From Crotalaria pallida (taxonomy: Eukaryota; Streptophyta; Magnoliopsida; Fabales; Fabaceae), in NCBI GenBank assembly GCA_037953625.1, contig CM075649.1, positions 76,291,290 through 76,355,289 on the forward strand: 64,000 nt of DNA, read 5' to 3'. The position numbers and the translations under genes were made by a program. This document shows positions 35,451-45,790 of the stretch, in pieces. Each line of letters starts with the position of its first letter. Position 1 is the stretch's first letter. The notes under the pieces were generated by a model, which was not told the DNA's origin, searched no databases, and was given only the letters and a program-made list of their open reading frames with translations.

Positions 35451-38400
35451 TTAAAGACGAGGGATTGGGGCAGCTGGCAACGACAAGGATCCGCGGAGAT
35501 CGTGTACATTTAAATTGCTGGACTTGAGGTGAGAGAGAAGCTTTCCTAAGACACCGTGGTATTTAGGTGATTTATTAGGACATTCCAGATCATCTCAAAG
35601 ATCGGAACTTGGTGGTTCTGAGTCAGTAGTATAGTGGCAATTGTTTGTGTTGTGTGGCCACTTATACGAAGGAGACAAAGACCACATGTTGTTGTGTGAT
35701 GAATTTGTATGTGATGTTATGAAATAGCATGTTTATGTTACTTGTTTAGTTATACATGATGATATTTGAATGGTTGAATAATAAGAATAGCATGCTAATG
35801 GACGTCTGTTACGTCCTGAAATTGAAATAATGTGAATAAGTCTATAAAAGTGAATGAAATGAGGTTGTGAAAGTAAAAGACACAAAGAAAAAGATGTAAC
35901 TCCCTGTTTGGCCTAAGTCCTTATGGAATAAGGCAGCCCTGATAAGACATTAAGAAAGGAGATAATGACAAGAGAAATAAGAATGATCAGACAAGAGATA
36001 AAGAGTTGAGATTGGGGAAAGATTTGATGATAATGATGTGGATGAGCCAGAGCTAGGGAAAATAATGCCGTTGTTGTTTATCGGAATGAGATGTGATATG
36101 AGCGGAGCTGGGCTCCTTTGTTGTTGTTTATTGGTATGAGATTGGTGTTGAGTTGAGCTTGCTCCTCCACTAATTCTCACTAAAAGGAGAAATGTTGTAT
36201 TTGAGAAAAGTTTATGAGATGAGATTTTTGAGAAAGTTTATGAAACGAGATTTTCGGGATAAGTTTACAAATTGAGAGTTTTGAGAAAGTTTACAAAATG
36301 AGATTTTTGAGAAAGTTTGCGAAATGATATTTTTGAGAAAGTTTACAAAATGAGATTTTTGAGAAAGTTTGCGAAATGATATTTTGAGGAAGTTTACAAA
36401 ATGAGATTTTTGAGAAAGTTTGCGAAATGATATTTTGAGGAAGTTTACAAAATGAGATTTTTGAGAAAGTTTATGGAATGATATTTTGAGAAAGTTTATA
36501 AAATGATATTTTGAGAAAGTTTATGAAATGATGTTTCGAGGAAGTTTACGAAATGAGATTTTGAGTAAGTTTATGAAAAGAGATGTTGTGAAATGAGATG
36601 TTGAGATGTTGGGAAAGAATGTGAAATGAAGTGTTCAGAAAGATTGTGAAATGAGAAAGATTGTGAAACGAGATGTTGAGATGTTAAGCAAGAATGTGAA
36701 ATGAGATGTTGAGAAAGTTTTTGAAATGAGACTTTGAGAAAGAATGAAAGGAGATGTTGAGAAAGATCGTGAAATGAGATGCAAGTTTGTTGATGCAATC
36801 CCAACTCTGTGCTATGTTGAGAAAAGATGAGAAAAAGGAAAAGTGATGTTAAAAGTTAGTGGTCGGGACTCGTTGAAGGGATGCACCAAGGATGGGCTGA
36901 CCTTAGGATAATTAAAAGATAAAAGACTTTAAAGGACGTTAACGAATGCGAACGCGGTGAGCTATGAGTGTGATATCGAAGTAGTGGAGAGGAAGGAACC
37001 ATGGGTATCTGCGGATACTCGGGTGGAGATTGCATTAGGGGAGGACGATGACGGTGAAACGTCAAGAAGTCTTGAGTACTTTCTAGGCAGAACGAACTCC
37101 ACATGTGGCATACAAACGTGGTAGGGACTGGGGGCCAAAGCCGTGGTAAGTTCTGCAGCGCAACTAGAACTAGTACTGATGCCCCCTAGATTGCAAATCT
37201 TGAACAGTGAGAGGGACTGGAACGGGGCATCTGTGATTTTGCCACTGTACCCGATTGTTCTATAGTGAGCTTTGATTATATGATATGATTTGATTTGATT
37301 TGAGACTGTACCGGATTTTCTACAGTTCTCCTGGCTTGGAGCCATTTGATTTGTTGAGACAGCTGTCATGCCCGCGTGGTAAAGGTCTTGTACTCCTGTT
37401 TACTTCCGACTAGGATGGGTGGATGACCGAGGAGATGTAGACTTAAGACGTGTGTGCTAACTGCGAAAGAAACGCGTACCTCGATGATACTTTATAATTC
37501 CCCAATCATCGATGGTTGTGATTCGATAAGACTTGATAAGGAAAGTTTAAGAGTAATGAAAAGACTTATAATTATAAGAAGCGAAATCTTAAAGAATGTT
37601 GATAATGTGAAATGAATTGAGAATGAAAGTATGGAAAGTGATTGGAACCTTATGAGATGGAAATGAATGCAATTCAAAGATTTACAAATTGAGATTGAGA
37701 AAGAAGGAATGACCCTGTTGAGAGATGATAAAAAGTGTGGCAAGATGATGATGATGATAATGATGATGATATACTTAAATGTTGTGTGTATTTATATTGC
37801 ATTGTTATGCTGTCTATATGTGTTGTGCTTGTATGGTCTTGATATCTTGCCTATTGTAAACCCACACCGTCGACGATGCGTCGTTCGGATTGCTTACTCT
37901 CTCATGTTCGTTGGCATATCGGTGTTGCTGGTATCTCAACGGGCAGATGGAGCACTGTATGGAGATCACCACCTGGAAGAGACATGGAAACGGTTGGAAG
38001 GCTACCTCCTATGGATGGCATCAACTTTGGGTGCGAAGGAAAGACGCAAGATGAAAGGAAAGCTTCGACAAGTCGTCTTCAATAGAAAGATCGGAGAATC
38101 GTGTTTCTATTGTGGGCTGTATTAGTACCTTAGGGTCTAAGTTTGTTATTAGTGTTGTGAGTCAAGGATTACCCAAGCAATGAACCAGTTATGTAATCAA
38201 GCTAAGTCTTTAATTCTATCTTGTTGAGTATTTCTATTTTGAAAGATGGGACACTATAATCTTTTGGAACAATTATGAATATTCTTGATATAATGCAATG
38301 AGTTGTGAGGTTCTTGGAACCAAGTCATTTTATGAAGATGAAAGTTTTACGTAAAGGAATGTTTTAGTAACAACTCGGTTTTCGGTGAAGGATGTTAAGC

Positions 38401-38514
38401 AAACCAAGGACATCTCAATAATGTGTTTACAAAAAAAAAAAAAATTGGCCTCATTTTTGGTAACTTAATAAATGAAAGTTGGTCATTTTGTGTTACGAAA
38501 ATTGGGCTGTTACA
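35451..38514 (+). mobile_element. Family A LTR (A2), 3' part
   Basis: Matches A1 (1-2522) in order, including GTGTTGTGTGGCCACTTATA, the purine minisatellite, the 37010-37235 block and the protein-like tail near 37840-38080, and ends GGGCTGTTACA at 38514. TTCTT follows as the right target duplication. Together with 19595-22342 it makes a solo-type A LTR of about 5.8 kb. Confidence 0.75.
36190..36790 (+). repeat. Purine-rich minisatellite of A2 LTR
   Basis: About 25 units of 20-30 bases of the type GAGAAAGTTTACAAAATGA / GATTTTT, very regular from 36230 to 36560 and looser after that. Homologous but diverged array at 430-800. Confidence 0.85.
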
Positions 38515-38519
38515 TTCTT

Positions 38520-39950
38520 TAGTATAAATGTGGTCAATATTGTGGGATACTATTGATGTGGTCATTACGTCTTCGCGACGTGACATGCACCTAGAGGGTG
38601 ATGTTATGTACCACGTTCCGAGCAAGTTTGCTATATGGGTTGTTTGATTGGACGTCCAGAATAGTGATAGATGGAGAATCTCATGAATTTGAGATAGTAA
38701 GTATGCATCATGCCATATAATTAAAGAGATTAATTATAAATGAAACTGGCTTGCTCATATGTTTATGCATATCACTTGACTATTTGGTATATGTGTTTGT
38801 TTACTTGCTTTAATTATTCTTATTCGATTATGTGGACTGTATTGCTTACGCCTTATGCCCACTGTAGGTGATGGCTCGCTATCTAGCTTGCATCGAGTTA
38901 CGCCCACTCCCTAGCGGAGTGTGGTATTATGAGGACCATAGAGCCACATACGAGGGGGAGGTAGAGGTGACCCTCTATCATCCTAACCCATTGGCTCATG
39001 TCCGTCCTCGTAGGTTTCGCATCCCTATTATCTATACCCTGCATGTGCCCCCTTTTTATACTTACCATGGACCACCCCCGGCTCGACCAGCTCATCATTT
39101 TCATACTTTTCGATTTAGAGCAGCTACCCGATCCCATCCCTCTGCTTTCCGAGTGATTCGTGAGGAGACTCCTGTTCCTAGTCCGATGAGTCCGGTTCAT
39201 GGGACTCCATCAGCTGACCCAGTGCCTAGTGGTAGGGCACCGACCCAGTCGGACGAGGTCAAGGAGGACCCCGAGGAGGCAGAGAGTGAGGGAGAGCCAG
39301 TTGAGCACTCCACTGGGAGCTAGTGGGGAGTTGGGGATCCACCGGGCGATGCATGATATAGATAGTTAGGATGTGAGACATGTGGAGCAGCAGATGGAGA
39401 CATGAGGAGGATCATGGCTTAGGAGGAGGATCATCAGACCATCGGTGAGATTTTCATATTTTGATTTGTATTTATATTGTATATATTTTTGAGAGATTTC
39501 AGTGAGATGATCTATCTTACTATTCAGCTCTTATGAACTTGTACCTTTTGGAACTTTGCTATCACGACTTGGACCTTGACGTACTTTGGCTACACTTATG
39601 TTATCTATCTTATATATATATATGGTTATCTACCTGTACGATGATATAAAATCAAGGTTCATATTTTACTTCCGCATACTCTGATATTAATTTATACTAT
39701 TCAATTCAAAAGAACATTACCTTATGAGTTCGAGATAGCAATATCTTATTATGAAAAACATATCTTGTATACTACGATATATAGTCTCGACTCTTAATCT
39801 TTCCGTCTCGACAGACAATTATTTTATAATTTAAGTATAATCAACTTTACTGTTCAATGGAAATTTTTACTTACCATCTTTTATAAACATCACAAGTCCA
39901 TATATTTTTTTTTAAGTTATATATTATCTTTATTTAACTATAAAGATTTA
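38520..39950 (+). mobile_element. G1 LTR, 3' part
   Basis: Colinear with the G2 LTR from about 42420 to 44120, at clearly lower identity than the D or C LTR pairs. Contains the acceptor-like TGCCCACTGTAG (AG at 38866-38867) and the conserved reading frame at 38871. Its end near 39950 passes into Tat sequence without a recognisable TGTTGCA terminus. Confidence 0.65.
38871..39323 (+). CDS. LTR-encoded protein of family G, copy 1 (150 aa), function unknown
   Basis: Open frame inside an LTR, not in the gag-pol region. The ATG lies three bases after CCCACTGTAG, a good 3' splice site. The N-terminal 100 residues are rich in Pro, His, Arg and aromatics (RYLACIELRPLPSGVWYYED, IPIIYTLHVPPF, YHGPPPARPA). 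The tail is acidic (DEVKEDPEEAESEGEPVEHS). The second copy at 42876 has the same length over this part, with no indel and about 71% identity (43 differences in 150). In the first 100 codons I count about 30 codons with silent change and about 18 with replacement, the opposite of neutral expectation. No known domain is recognised. It belongs to an old, broken LTR, so this copy may be dead. Confidence 0.6.
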   Translation: MARYLACIELRPLPSGVWYYEDHRATYEGEVEVTLYHPNPLAHVRPRRFRIPIIYTLHVPPFYTYHGPPPARPAHHFHTFRFRAATRSHPSAFRVIREETPVPSPMSPVHGTPSADPVPSGRAPTQSDEVKEDPEEAESEGEPVEHSTGS

Positions 39951-39956
39951 TGAAAA

Positions 39957-40490
39957 GATCGTCGTCACAGATATCGTTGTACGATGAAGGGCAGTCGACC
40001 ACGTGGAAGTTAACCATCCGCGTTTAAGCAGACGGTCAGGCAAGCGGATCCGGCCCAGGGGGGATATTACATCCCCTACGAACCCTACCAAAGGTCCTGA
40101 TACAAGGGATAGATCTGACCTTTTTAGGCCCAAGGGTTTCAACAGGGATTTAAATATCACATCCACTGAACTACCCTGGTCTACCAGCATCCTGTGGACT
40201 GCGTAGTTTCCTATTGCGGCGGTGATGACCATGGGGTCATCGTGGTCCCTTAGGATGTTGTTGTAGTCACTGTCGTCGAAGCTAAACGAGGTGGTGGCCT
40301 CTCACTTAACCCTTTTTGTGGCCTTTCGGCCATGGATTTGGCCAACGTAATGCCTACGTTCAGCCTGTTTCTCGCCTACACTCGCTAGACCTCCAGCGAT
40401 CGTGAGGATCTCAGGTGTGCCTAGGTCCTGATGCTGTTTCGGAGGGTGTTGGACAGGGGCGTTGTTAGCGTTCAGATCGAGTTTGGTCAT
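39957..40490 (-). pseudogene. Tat-lineage gag start fused to protease (minus), broken
   Basis: From 40490 the minus strand reads a short gag start (MTKLDLNANN), then a linker typical of Tat elements (EILTIAGGLASVGEKQAERR), a TGA at 40304-40302, and in the same frame FSFDDSDYNNILRDHDDPMV and an aspartic protease with active site VDQGSSVDVIF. A frameshift near 40010 follows, after which another frame reads VDCPSSYNDI, the usual end of this protease. The body of gag is missing, so this is an internal deletion. It cleaves nothing as it stands. Orientation and lineage match the RNase H pieces at 13697-17269, so both may be ends of one Tat element. Confidence 0.75.
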
Positions 40491-40555
40491 CTTCTGACGG
40501 TGGTAGGGAATCGAAGTTTAACGTTTCCCACAGACGACGCCAATGTAGTGGATCT
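40491..40555 (-). other. Tat leader with primer-site-like sequence and LTR end
   Basis: On the minus strand: CCACTACA, then TTGGCGTCGTCTGTGGGAAA just before the gag start. This CGTCTGTGGGAA leader is common at the start of Tat-type elements. The G2 element begins at 40556 inside the Tat LTR end (candidate duplication GATCT, 40551-40555). Confidence 0.6.
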
Positions 40556-40807
40556 TGTAACACCCCAAATTTTTAATCCTTGATTAATAAAAGTTAATTA
40601 TAAAGTTTATTTATAATTAATTACTTTTATTATAATCTTTGATTAATTATGTGTGTGTTTGATGAAAGAGAAATATGTGGAAAATAATTTGATAATTACT
40701 TTTATGTGAAAATAGGAGTTTTTCATATTAGTCCTTGTTTTAGGACCTAGAAGTAATATTAGAAAGGTTTTAGAGGGAATGGAAATAAAATATTAATTTG
40801 GTCGGAC

Positions 40808-40846
40808 TACTCGAGTATTTCAGCCAATACTGAAGTATTATGTGCA
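40808..40846 (+). promoter_or_regulatory. CTCGAGTA palindromes upstream of G2 TATA box
   Basis: ACTACTCGAGTATTT and the near copy AATACTGAAGTATT lie about 130 bases before the TATA box. More copies (ATACTCGAGTATT and variants) lie at 41872-42080, inside the predicted intron. Confidence 0.45.
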
Positions 40847-40967
40847 AAGTTGCTCAAACGTTAGTGAGTTTGATGAGTCAACCACAGAGTTACCTCATGT
40901 TGACACGAAGTTGGTTCACAAACACGACCTAGCCTTCGTGTCGACCTGCATGAGCTACGAATTTAGC

Positions 40968-40976
40968 TATATAAAG
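40968..40976 (+). promoter_or_regulatory. TATA box of G2 LTR
   Basis: TATATAAAG in the context AGCTATATAAAGCC, the best TATA match in the window. Transcription would begin about 30 bases downstream, placing the donor at 41253 some 250 bases into the RNA. Confidence 0.55.
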
Positions 40977-41252
40977 CCATGGTTGATGAATCAACCACCC
41001 ATTTTGCCAAGTTGTTGAGAGTTTGCATGCATTAGGGTTCATTATTTTGTCCTTTCGATTCTCTCTCGTTTCTAAGAGTTAAGACACAAACTATACACCA
41101 TTGTGAAGCTCACATACAGGGCTTCACAAAGACACCAAAATCGTGAGTCAAGAGTGTGTGTGTGTGAGAAGAATCGAGCCTCGAAAGTCAGCTCTTTAAT
41201 TCTGTAGAAAATAGAATCTGAGGTCTGGAGCTCACTTTGATCTTCGATTTTG

Positions 41253-42872
41253 GTAAGCTCCTACAACCATTGAGTCTCGAATTTGTTTTATTCTCTCATG
41301 CATGTTGTAGAGAATAGAATCTAACCATTTTCCCTAATTCTTATGCATGATTTGTTGACCAAAATCTCTGGTTTTGAACCTCTGCTCAAAACTGTTTACA
41401 TGTGATGCTCTTTAGTGGTCTGAGAGTTTTGGAGCTAATTTTCCACAAGTTTTTGATGATTCACGTCCTAGAAGTAAAGGGAAAGCTTTTCATACACTAG
41501 ATTGAGTTTAAAGTACATGATTTCATATAGAGAGCCATCAAGAGGCTCTAAGGGCTTAGTTTGAATTAGGAATTTGGTTTGGATACCAATTCAAGCTCTA
41601 AGTTTGATTTGAGCAAGTCATATATGATGCATGCAAACTGTTTGGAACCTGAAATCATGAGTTTATTGTGTTTTGGTATGTTGAGTTGTTAATTTTCATG
41701 ATTTTAAGCATAATCTACTGAATGTATGAAATCTCTGTGAATTGATGTGTTCTACGTGTTTGAACATGTTTAAGATATGTTATGCCAACTCTGTTGATCA
41801 TTGGTTTGAGTTAAAATTGGTTAAAATCGAAAATGGTTTGTTAAAACCCAATTTAGAGTGTTTCCGTTGTCATGAAATACTCGAGTATTCGAGCCAATAC
41901 TCGAGTATTGCCTAAGACAGGATTTTCAGACTTTAACTAAACACTCGAGTATTTGATGAGTTACTCGAGTATTCTGGGTTGATGAAATACTCAAGTAGCT
42001 GATGAAATACTCGAGTATTCTGATATGTCTGATGCAAGATTTTCAATGAACTACTCGAGTGTCTTTGCAACTACTCGAGTATTTAGACAAAAACTGTTTA
42101 AAACACCATTTTTAATTTAACCATATTTTTATCTAAACCTAATATCACTTAAAGGAACATCATGGATTGATTAAATGACTGAAATTTGTTTGATTGGGTA
42201 TTTTTTAATTTTCTTGGAAAACTGTTCATGAACTGAACTTCAATTACTTTGAGATAACGTTGGATATTATCAAGTAATTTAAATACCAATCAATGAGATT
42301 ATCTATGATGCATTCATACATGGTGATTGGATGTTAGATCGATGTCATGTTTATTGTAACATGAGGAGGGCCTCTGGGAGCGCCAAACACGTCTTGCTTG
42401 ATGATACGTATATGAGATGAAAACGTGGCCAATATGGTTGAATACTGATGATGTGATTATTACGTTTGGGGACGTTACGTCTGCGAGGTTTGCGGTGTTT
42501 TGTATCACTACCAAGCTTGAGCGTAATACACCCAAGAGGGATTTATTGAATTGTACCCCGCAAGGGTACCGAGTAAGAAATTGTACTCCAGATGCTATAA
42601 GGATGGACGTTCGAGAGTGGAAATAGTTTCTATGGAAGATAGGATTGAGTGATAAGACATCATACATCATACCACTCTCATTTAATTAATGATAAATGAT
42701 TGATAACCTGAGTTTGAGCATATATTATGCATTATTATCTGTCATTAATTGATACATGTTAATCTGTGATTGATGACATGTCTAGCTGATATATGTCTGA
42801 CACATATTAAGTGTTAAATCTTTACTCTCTTTCGATTATGTGTATGGTCTACTTATCTCCATGCCCTTGTAG
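41253..42872 (+). other. Predicted leader intron in G2 LTR
   Basis: Donor G/GTAAGC and acceptor CCTTGTAG/G, 1620 bases, AT-rich, with a CTCGAG motif cluster near 41872-42080. Splicing would bring the reading frame at 42876 close to the transcript start. Supported by the equivalent donor/acceptor arrangement in the other LTR families; no transcript evidence is available here. Confidence 0.5.
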
Positions 42873-42875
42873 GCG

Positions 42876-43349
42876 ATGTCTCGCTATCTCGCTTGCATCG
42901 AGATTCGCCCTCTCCCTAGTGGAGTGTGGGTCTATGAGGACCACCGAGCAGTGTTTGAGGGTGAGGTGGAGTTGACCTTCTACCACCCCAACCCGCTGGT
43001 CCGTGTTCTTCCTCGTAGATTCAAGATCCCCATTATTTATACTATGCACGTACCACCATTTTCTACTTATCATGGACCACCTCCTGCTCAACCTGCCCGT
43101 GTTTTTCATAGTTTTCGTTTTCGTTCTGTTTACCGCTCTCACCCTTTTACCTCTCGAGTTGTCCGAGAGGATACTCCCACCCCTGATCCGTCGAGTCCAT
43201 TCGGGATTGCACCATCACTCGGCCCAGTACCCAGTAGTAGGGTACCATCCCCGTCGGATGAGGTGGAGGAGGATCCTGTCGAGGCAGAGAGCAGAGACAA
43301 GCCAGTCGAGCACTCTACTGGTAGCCAGTGGAGGGATGATGACCCTTAG
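42876..43349 (+). CDS. LTR-encoded protein of family G, copy 2 (157 aa), function unknown
   Basis: Starts three bases after a predicted 3' splice site and ends at TAG 43347-43349. Conserved blocks with copy 1: RYLACIE, RPLPSGVW, YEDHRA, EGEVE, YHPNPL, PRRF, IPIIYT, HVPPF, TYHGPPPA, DEVEEDP and VEHSTGS. Basic, Pro/His-rich N-terminal two thirds and acidic tail; no signal peptide, membrane segment or zinc motif. Because the LTR occurs at both ends of an intact element, the 5' copy could be translated from a spliced RNA and would be separate from gag. A role as an accessory factor (as in retroviruses that code in the LTR) is speculation. Being noncoding by chance is disfavoured by the silent-change excess. 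Confidence 0.65.
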   Translation: MSRYLACIEIRPLPSGVWVYEDHRAVFEGEVELTFYHPNPLVRVLPRRFKIPIIYTMHVPPFSTYHGPPPAQPARVFHSFRFRSVYRSHPFTSRVVREDTPTPDPSSPFGIAPSLGPVPSSRVPSPSDEVEEDPVEAESRDKPVEHSTGSQWRDDDP

Positions 43350-43495
43350 GTATGTGCTAAGTATAGGTAGTGTGGGTCAGGGCCCCAATCTGCAGCTATT
43401 GTGGACTCTTTTGGATGGATGGATGGATGACTCACTAGTCACTTGGACTACTACTGCTACTGCTACTCTTGGATCAACTCTGGAGCCATTATTTT

Positions 43496-43498
<3 letters not shown>

Positions 43499-43536
<38 letters not shown>
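43499..43536. repeat. (AT)n microsatellites in G2 LTR
   Basis: About 19 AT units at 43499-43536; a shorter run at 43657-43674. Confidence 0.95.
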
Positions 43537-43539
<3 letters not shown>

Positions 43540-44129
43540 ACATATTTTTGGGAGCTCTAGACTGTAGATCCTTTTTTTTTTATATTTCCGTTTTTATGGA
43601 CTTGTACTTGGACCCGGTTACTTATGACTTTCTGGACTATGTACCTTTTGGTCATATATATATATATATATATATGCTATGCTTATATCCATTACTCATA
43701 GTCCAATGATTTTTCGCTTACTCTGATATTATTTTCACCAGGATTCGGTTGTTATTTTTAAAGGATAATATCTTATGTTCTGAGATGACGAGAGATAGCC
43801 TCACCGATAATGTTATTTTTAAAACTATACCAATTACTTATTGTTAATCAAACGCTATCTCCGCCTTTATTTCTAAGAAAGTATCTAAGTTATTTTCTTG
43901 ACGTTTACGAATGTTGATTCCAATGTTGATTTAATGTACACTTTATTTTCCGAGGTCCAAAGGTTTTGTGATCGCACACCCGACTCTATTAGAATTCAAA
44001 GAAAAGAAAGAAAAATAAAAATTTATTTCCTATAATTCTAATACTTTAACAAGTCCATACTATTTTCGAGTAATAGTTACTTATTTATTCTTTAATTACT
44101 CAGGTTATAAATGAGGGTGTTGCAACTTG

Positions 44130-44141
44130 TGGTATCAGAGC
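44130..44141 (+). other. Primer binding site of element G2
   Basis: TGGTATCAGAGC, five bases after the LTR end TTGCA, initiator tRNA-Met type. Confidence 0.88.
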
Positions 44142-44374
44142 ATAAATGATCCAATGATTGAAGAAGTAGTCCAAAGAGCTAGTCATCCACATCTGACAGC
44201 TCATAATAGTGTATGTTTGTTTCTATGTTTTGTTTTGTTTGTATCTTGCTTTGATAAGTAATAGATGCAAATTGTGTGGGCTGAACTATTGGGTATAGTT
44301 TCAGTTTAGATTAGATGATTGAGTGTTTCTTTTGTCAATCATATATGACCATAAGCCCATAGTGCAGGTCCAAT

Positions 44375-45196
44375 ATGACGACTAGAAACCAAAATCATAT
44401 GAGTGTGATGCTGGAAAGGATCACAACTGTTTCGGAAGGTATGAAGCAGCATCAGCAGCAGCATCAACAACAAGCTAACCCGTCTCACCAGTGTCATGCT
44501 GAAATTGCTGAATCCAAAAGTCTTGCGAATTTTCGCAGTTGTAATCCACCTATGTTTGAAGGAGGATTTAAACTTGAGGAAGCCAATAAGTGGATTCATA
44601 AGATGGATAAGATTCTCAGAACATTAGACTGTACTGATGCTCAAAAGGTGACATATGCAGTCTATATGTTGGAAGGAGAGGCTGAGAATTGGTGGAATCA
44701 TACCACTCAGCTATTGAATTATGAAGGAAGGGCTGTCAACTGGGGAGTATTTATGGATAAGTTTCTTAATAAGTACTTTCCAGAAGACCTGAGAAGGAAG
44801 AAGGAAGTGGAATTCATGCAGCTCAAGCAAGGGGATATGAGCATAGGGGAGTACGCAACAAAGTTTGAGGAGTTGGTGAAATACTCTCCCTACTATCAAT
44901 TCAACTCGGATGACAAAAGCAAGTGTATCAAGTTTGAAGGTGGGTTGAAGCCCAAGTTGAAGTCTGTTTTCAGTTATCAAAGAATCCAGAGTTTCCCTGC
45001 ACTTATGGATATGTGTAGGATGTATGAAGATGAAAAGAAGGCAGAAGAAGTGCAAGTGTCAGAGAGAAGGAATCATGAGAACTATGGACCATAGAGGCAT
45101 AAGGGGTAAGATCGAAGAGGCAAGGGTCCATATTCTGGAAAGGATAGAGGCAAGGGAAAGGCGAAGGTTGATGATAGAGGCAAGTCTCGCAATGAT
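44375..45196 (+). pseudogene. gag: Gag of element G2, N-terminal part, two stops, cut by CACTA
   Basis: Gln-rich N-terminus (KQHQQQHQQQ), then the gag domain (EANKWIHKMDKILRTL, AENWWNHTTQLL, FMDKFLNKYFPEDLRRKKE, LKQGDMSIGEYATKFEEL). The frame is open to TAG at 45092; a second stop, TAA, is at 45107. Both stops sit where C-to-T change of a Gln codon would explain them. The same frame then reads a Gly/Lys/Arg-rich linker to codon GAT (45194-45196), which is the CACTA target duplication. The zinc knuckle and protease follow at 63509. A dead gag of the same type as that of element D. Confidence 0.85.
45194..45196 (+). repeat. Target-site duplication GAT of the CACTA element (left)
   Basis: Matches GAT at 63509-63511. 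A 3-bp duplication is the rule for CACTA elements. Removing the insertion keeps the gag frame. Confidence 0.85.
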
Positions 45197-45377
45197 CACT
45201 ACAACAGAAAAGTGAAACAACAGCGTTTGAAAACAACAAATAACAGCATTTGCGAAGTGCGGTTGAATCCAGTGCAGTAGAAAGTGGTACCAGAAACAAC
45301 GGTTCTTCACAAATGCTGTAGAAAGCCCGTGTTCGCTAAGCTGATATGCACAGTTTACAGCGCTTATATGTGAGAAG
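45197..45377. repeat. CACTA left end: inverted repeat and subterminal repeats
   Basis: Repeats such as ACAGCGTTTG, ACAGCATTTGCGAAG, AAATGCTGTAG and TTTACAGCGCTTA, in both orientations. They resume at 56751 after element C. Confidence 0.8.
45373..45377 (+). repeat. Target-site duplication AGAAG of element C (left)
   Basis: Matches 56746-56750. Removing the insertion rejoins a CACTA subterminal repeat (AGAAGCGCTGTAAA). Confidence 0.9.
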
Positions 45378-45706
45378 TGTAACATCCCTAATTTTAATCC
45401 CTAGTATAATTATAAATTTTATTGAATTAAATATATGTTTTTTAAAAATCAACTATTTAGTTGTTGAGTATTTTCATTTAATACATTATGTTAATTACAA
45501 AAGTATATTTAATTATATTTTAAAGTAAATTTATTTGAAACAATTACCCTATTTGAAAAATAGATTTTTTATTCTTTATTTTGGTATTTATAAAGATACA
45601 ATATTAAGTTTTGTTACTTTCTAATTTTCAATTAATTACTAACTCTATGGCTTCCTCATATGAGTCTGTATGGTATTTAAACTTGAGTGTTAATATTGTT
45701 AATTGA

Positions 45707-45790
45707 AAAAATAATAATAATAATAACAATAATAATAATAATAATAATAAATAAAAAGAAAAAGAATGATAATAATAATAATAATGTAAT
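45707..45790. repeat. (TAA)n microsatellite in C 5' LTR
   Basis: Imperfect AATAAT repeats. The homologous tract in the 3' LTR (53045-53118) differs in length and interruptions. Confidence 0.9.

Larger units (their letters stand above)
40556..44124 (+). mobile_element. Element G2 5' LTR, 3569 bp
   Basis: Starts TGTAACACCCC, ends GGGTGTTGCA, and is followed by the primer site. It holds a CTCGAG palindrome cluster, a TATA box, a leader, donor TTTTG/GTAAGC (GT at 41253), an AT-rich stretch with a second CTCGAG cluster, acceptor CCCTTGTAG (AG at 42871-42872), a 157-codon open frame, and two AT microsatellites near the end. The rest of the element (gag, protease) runs to the window edge, split by a CACTA transposon. 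Confidence 0.88.

Noticed and set aside
43443..43709. Open frame with poly-Tyr/Ile
   Set aside because: Translation of AT microsatellites.
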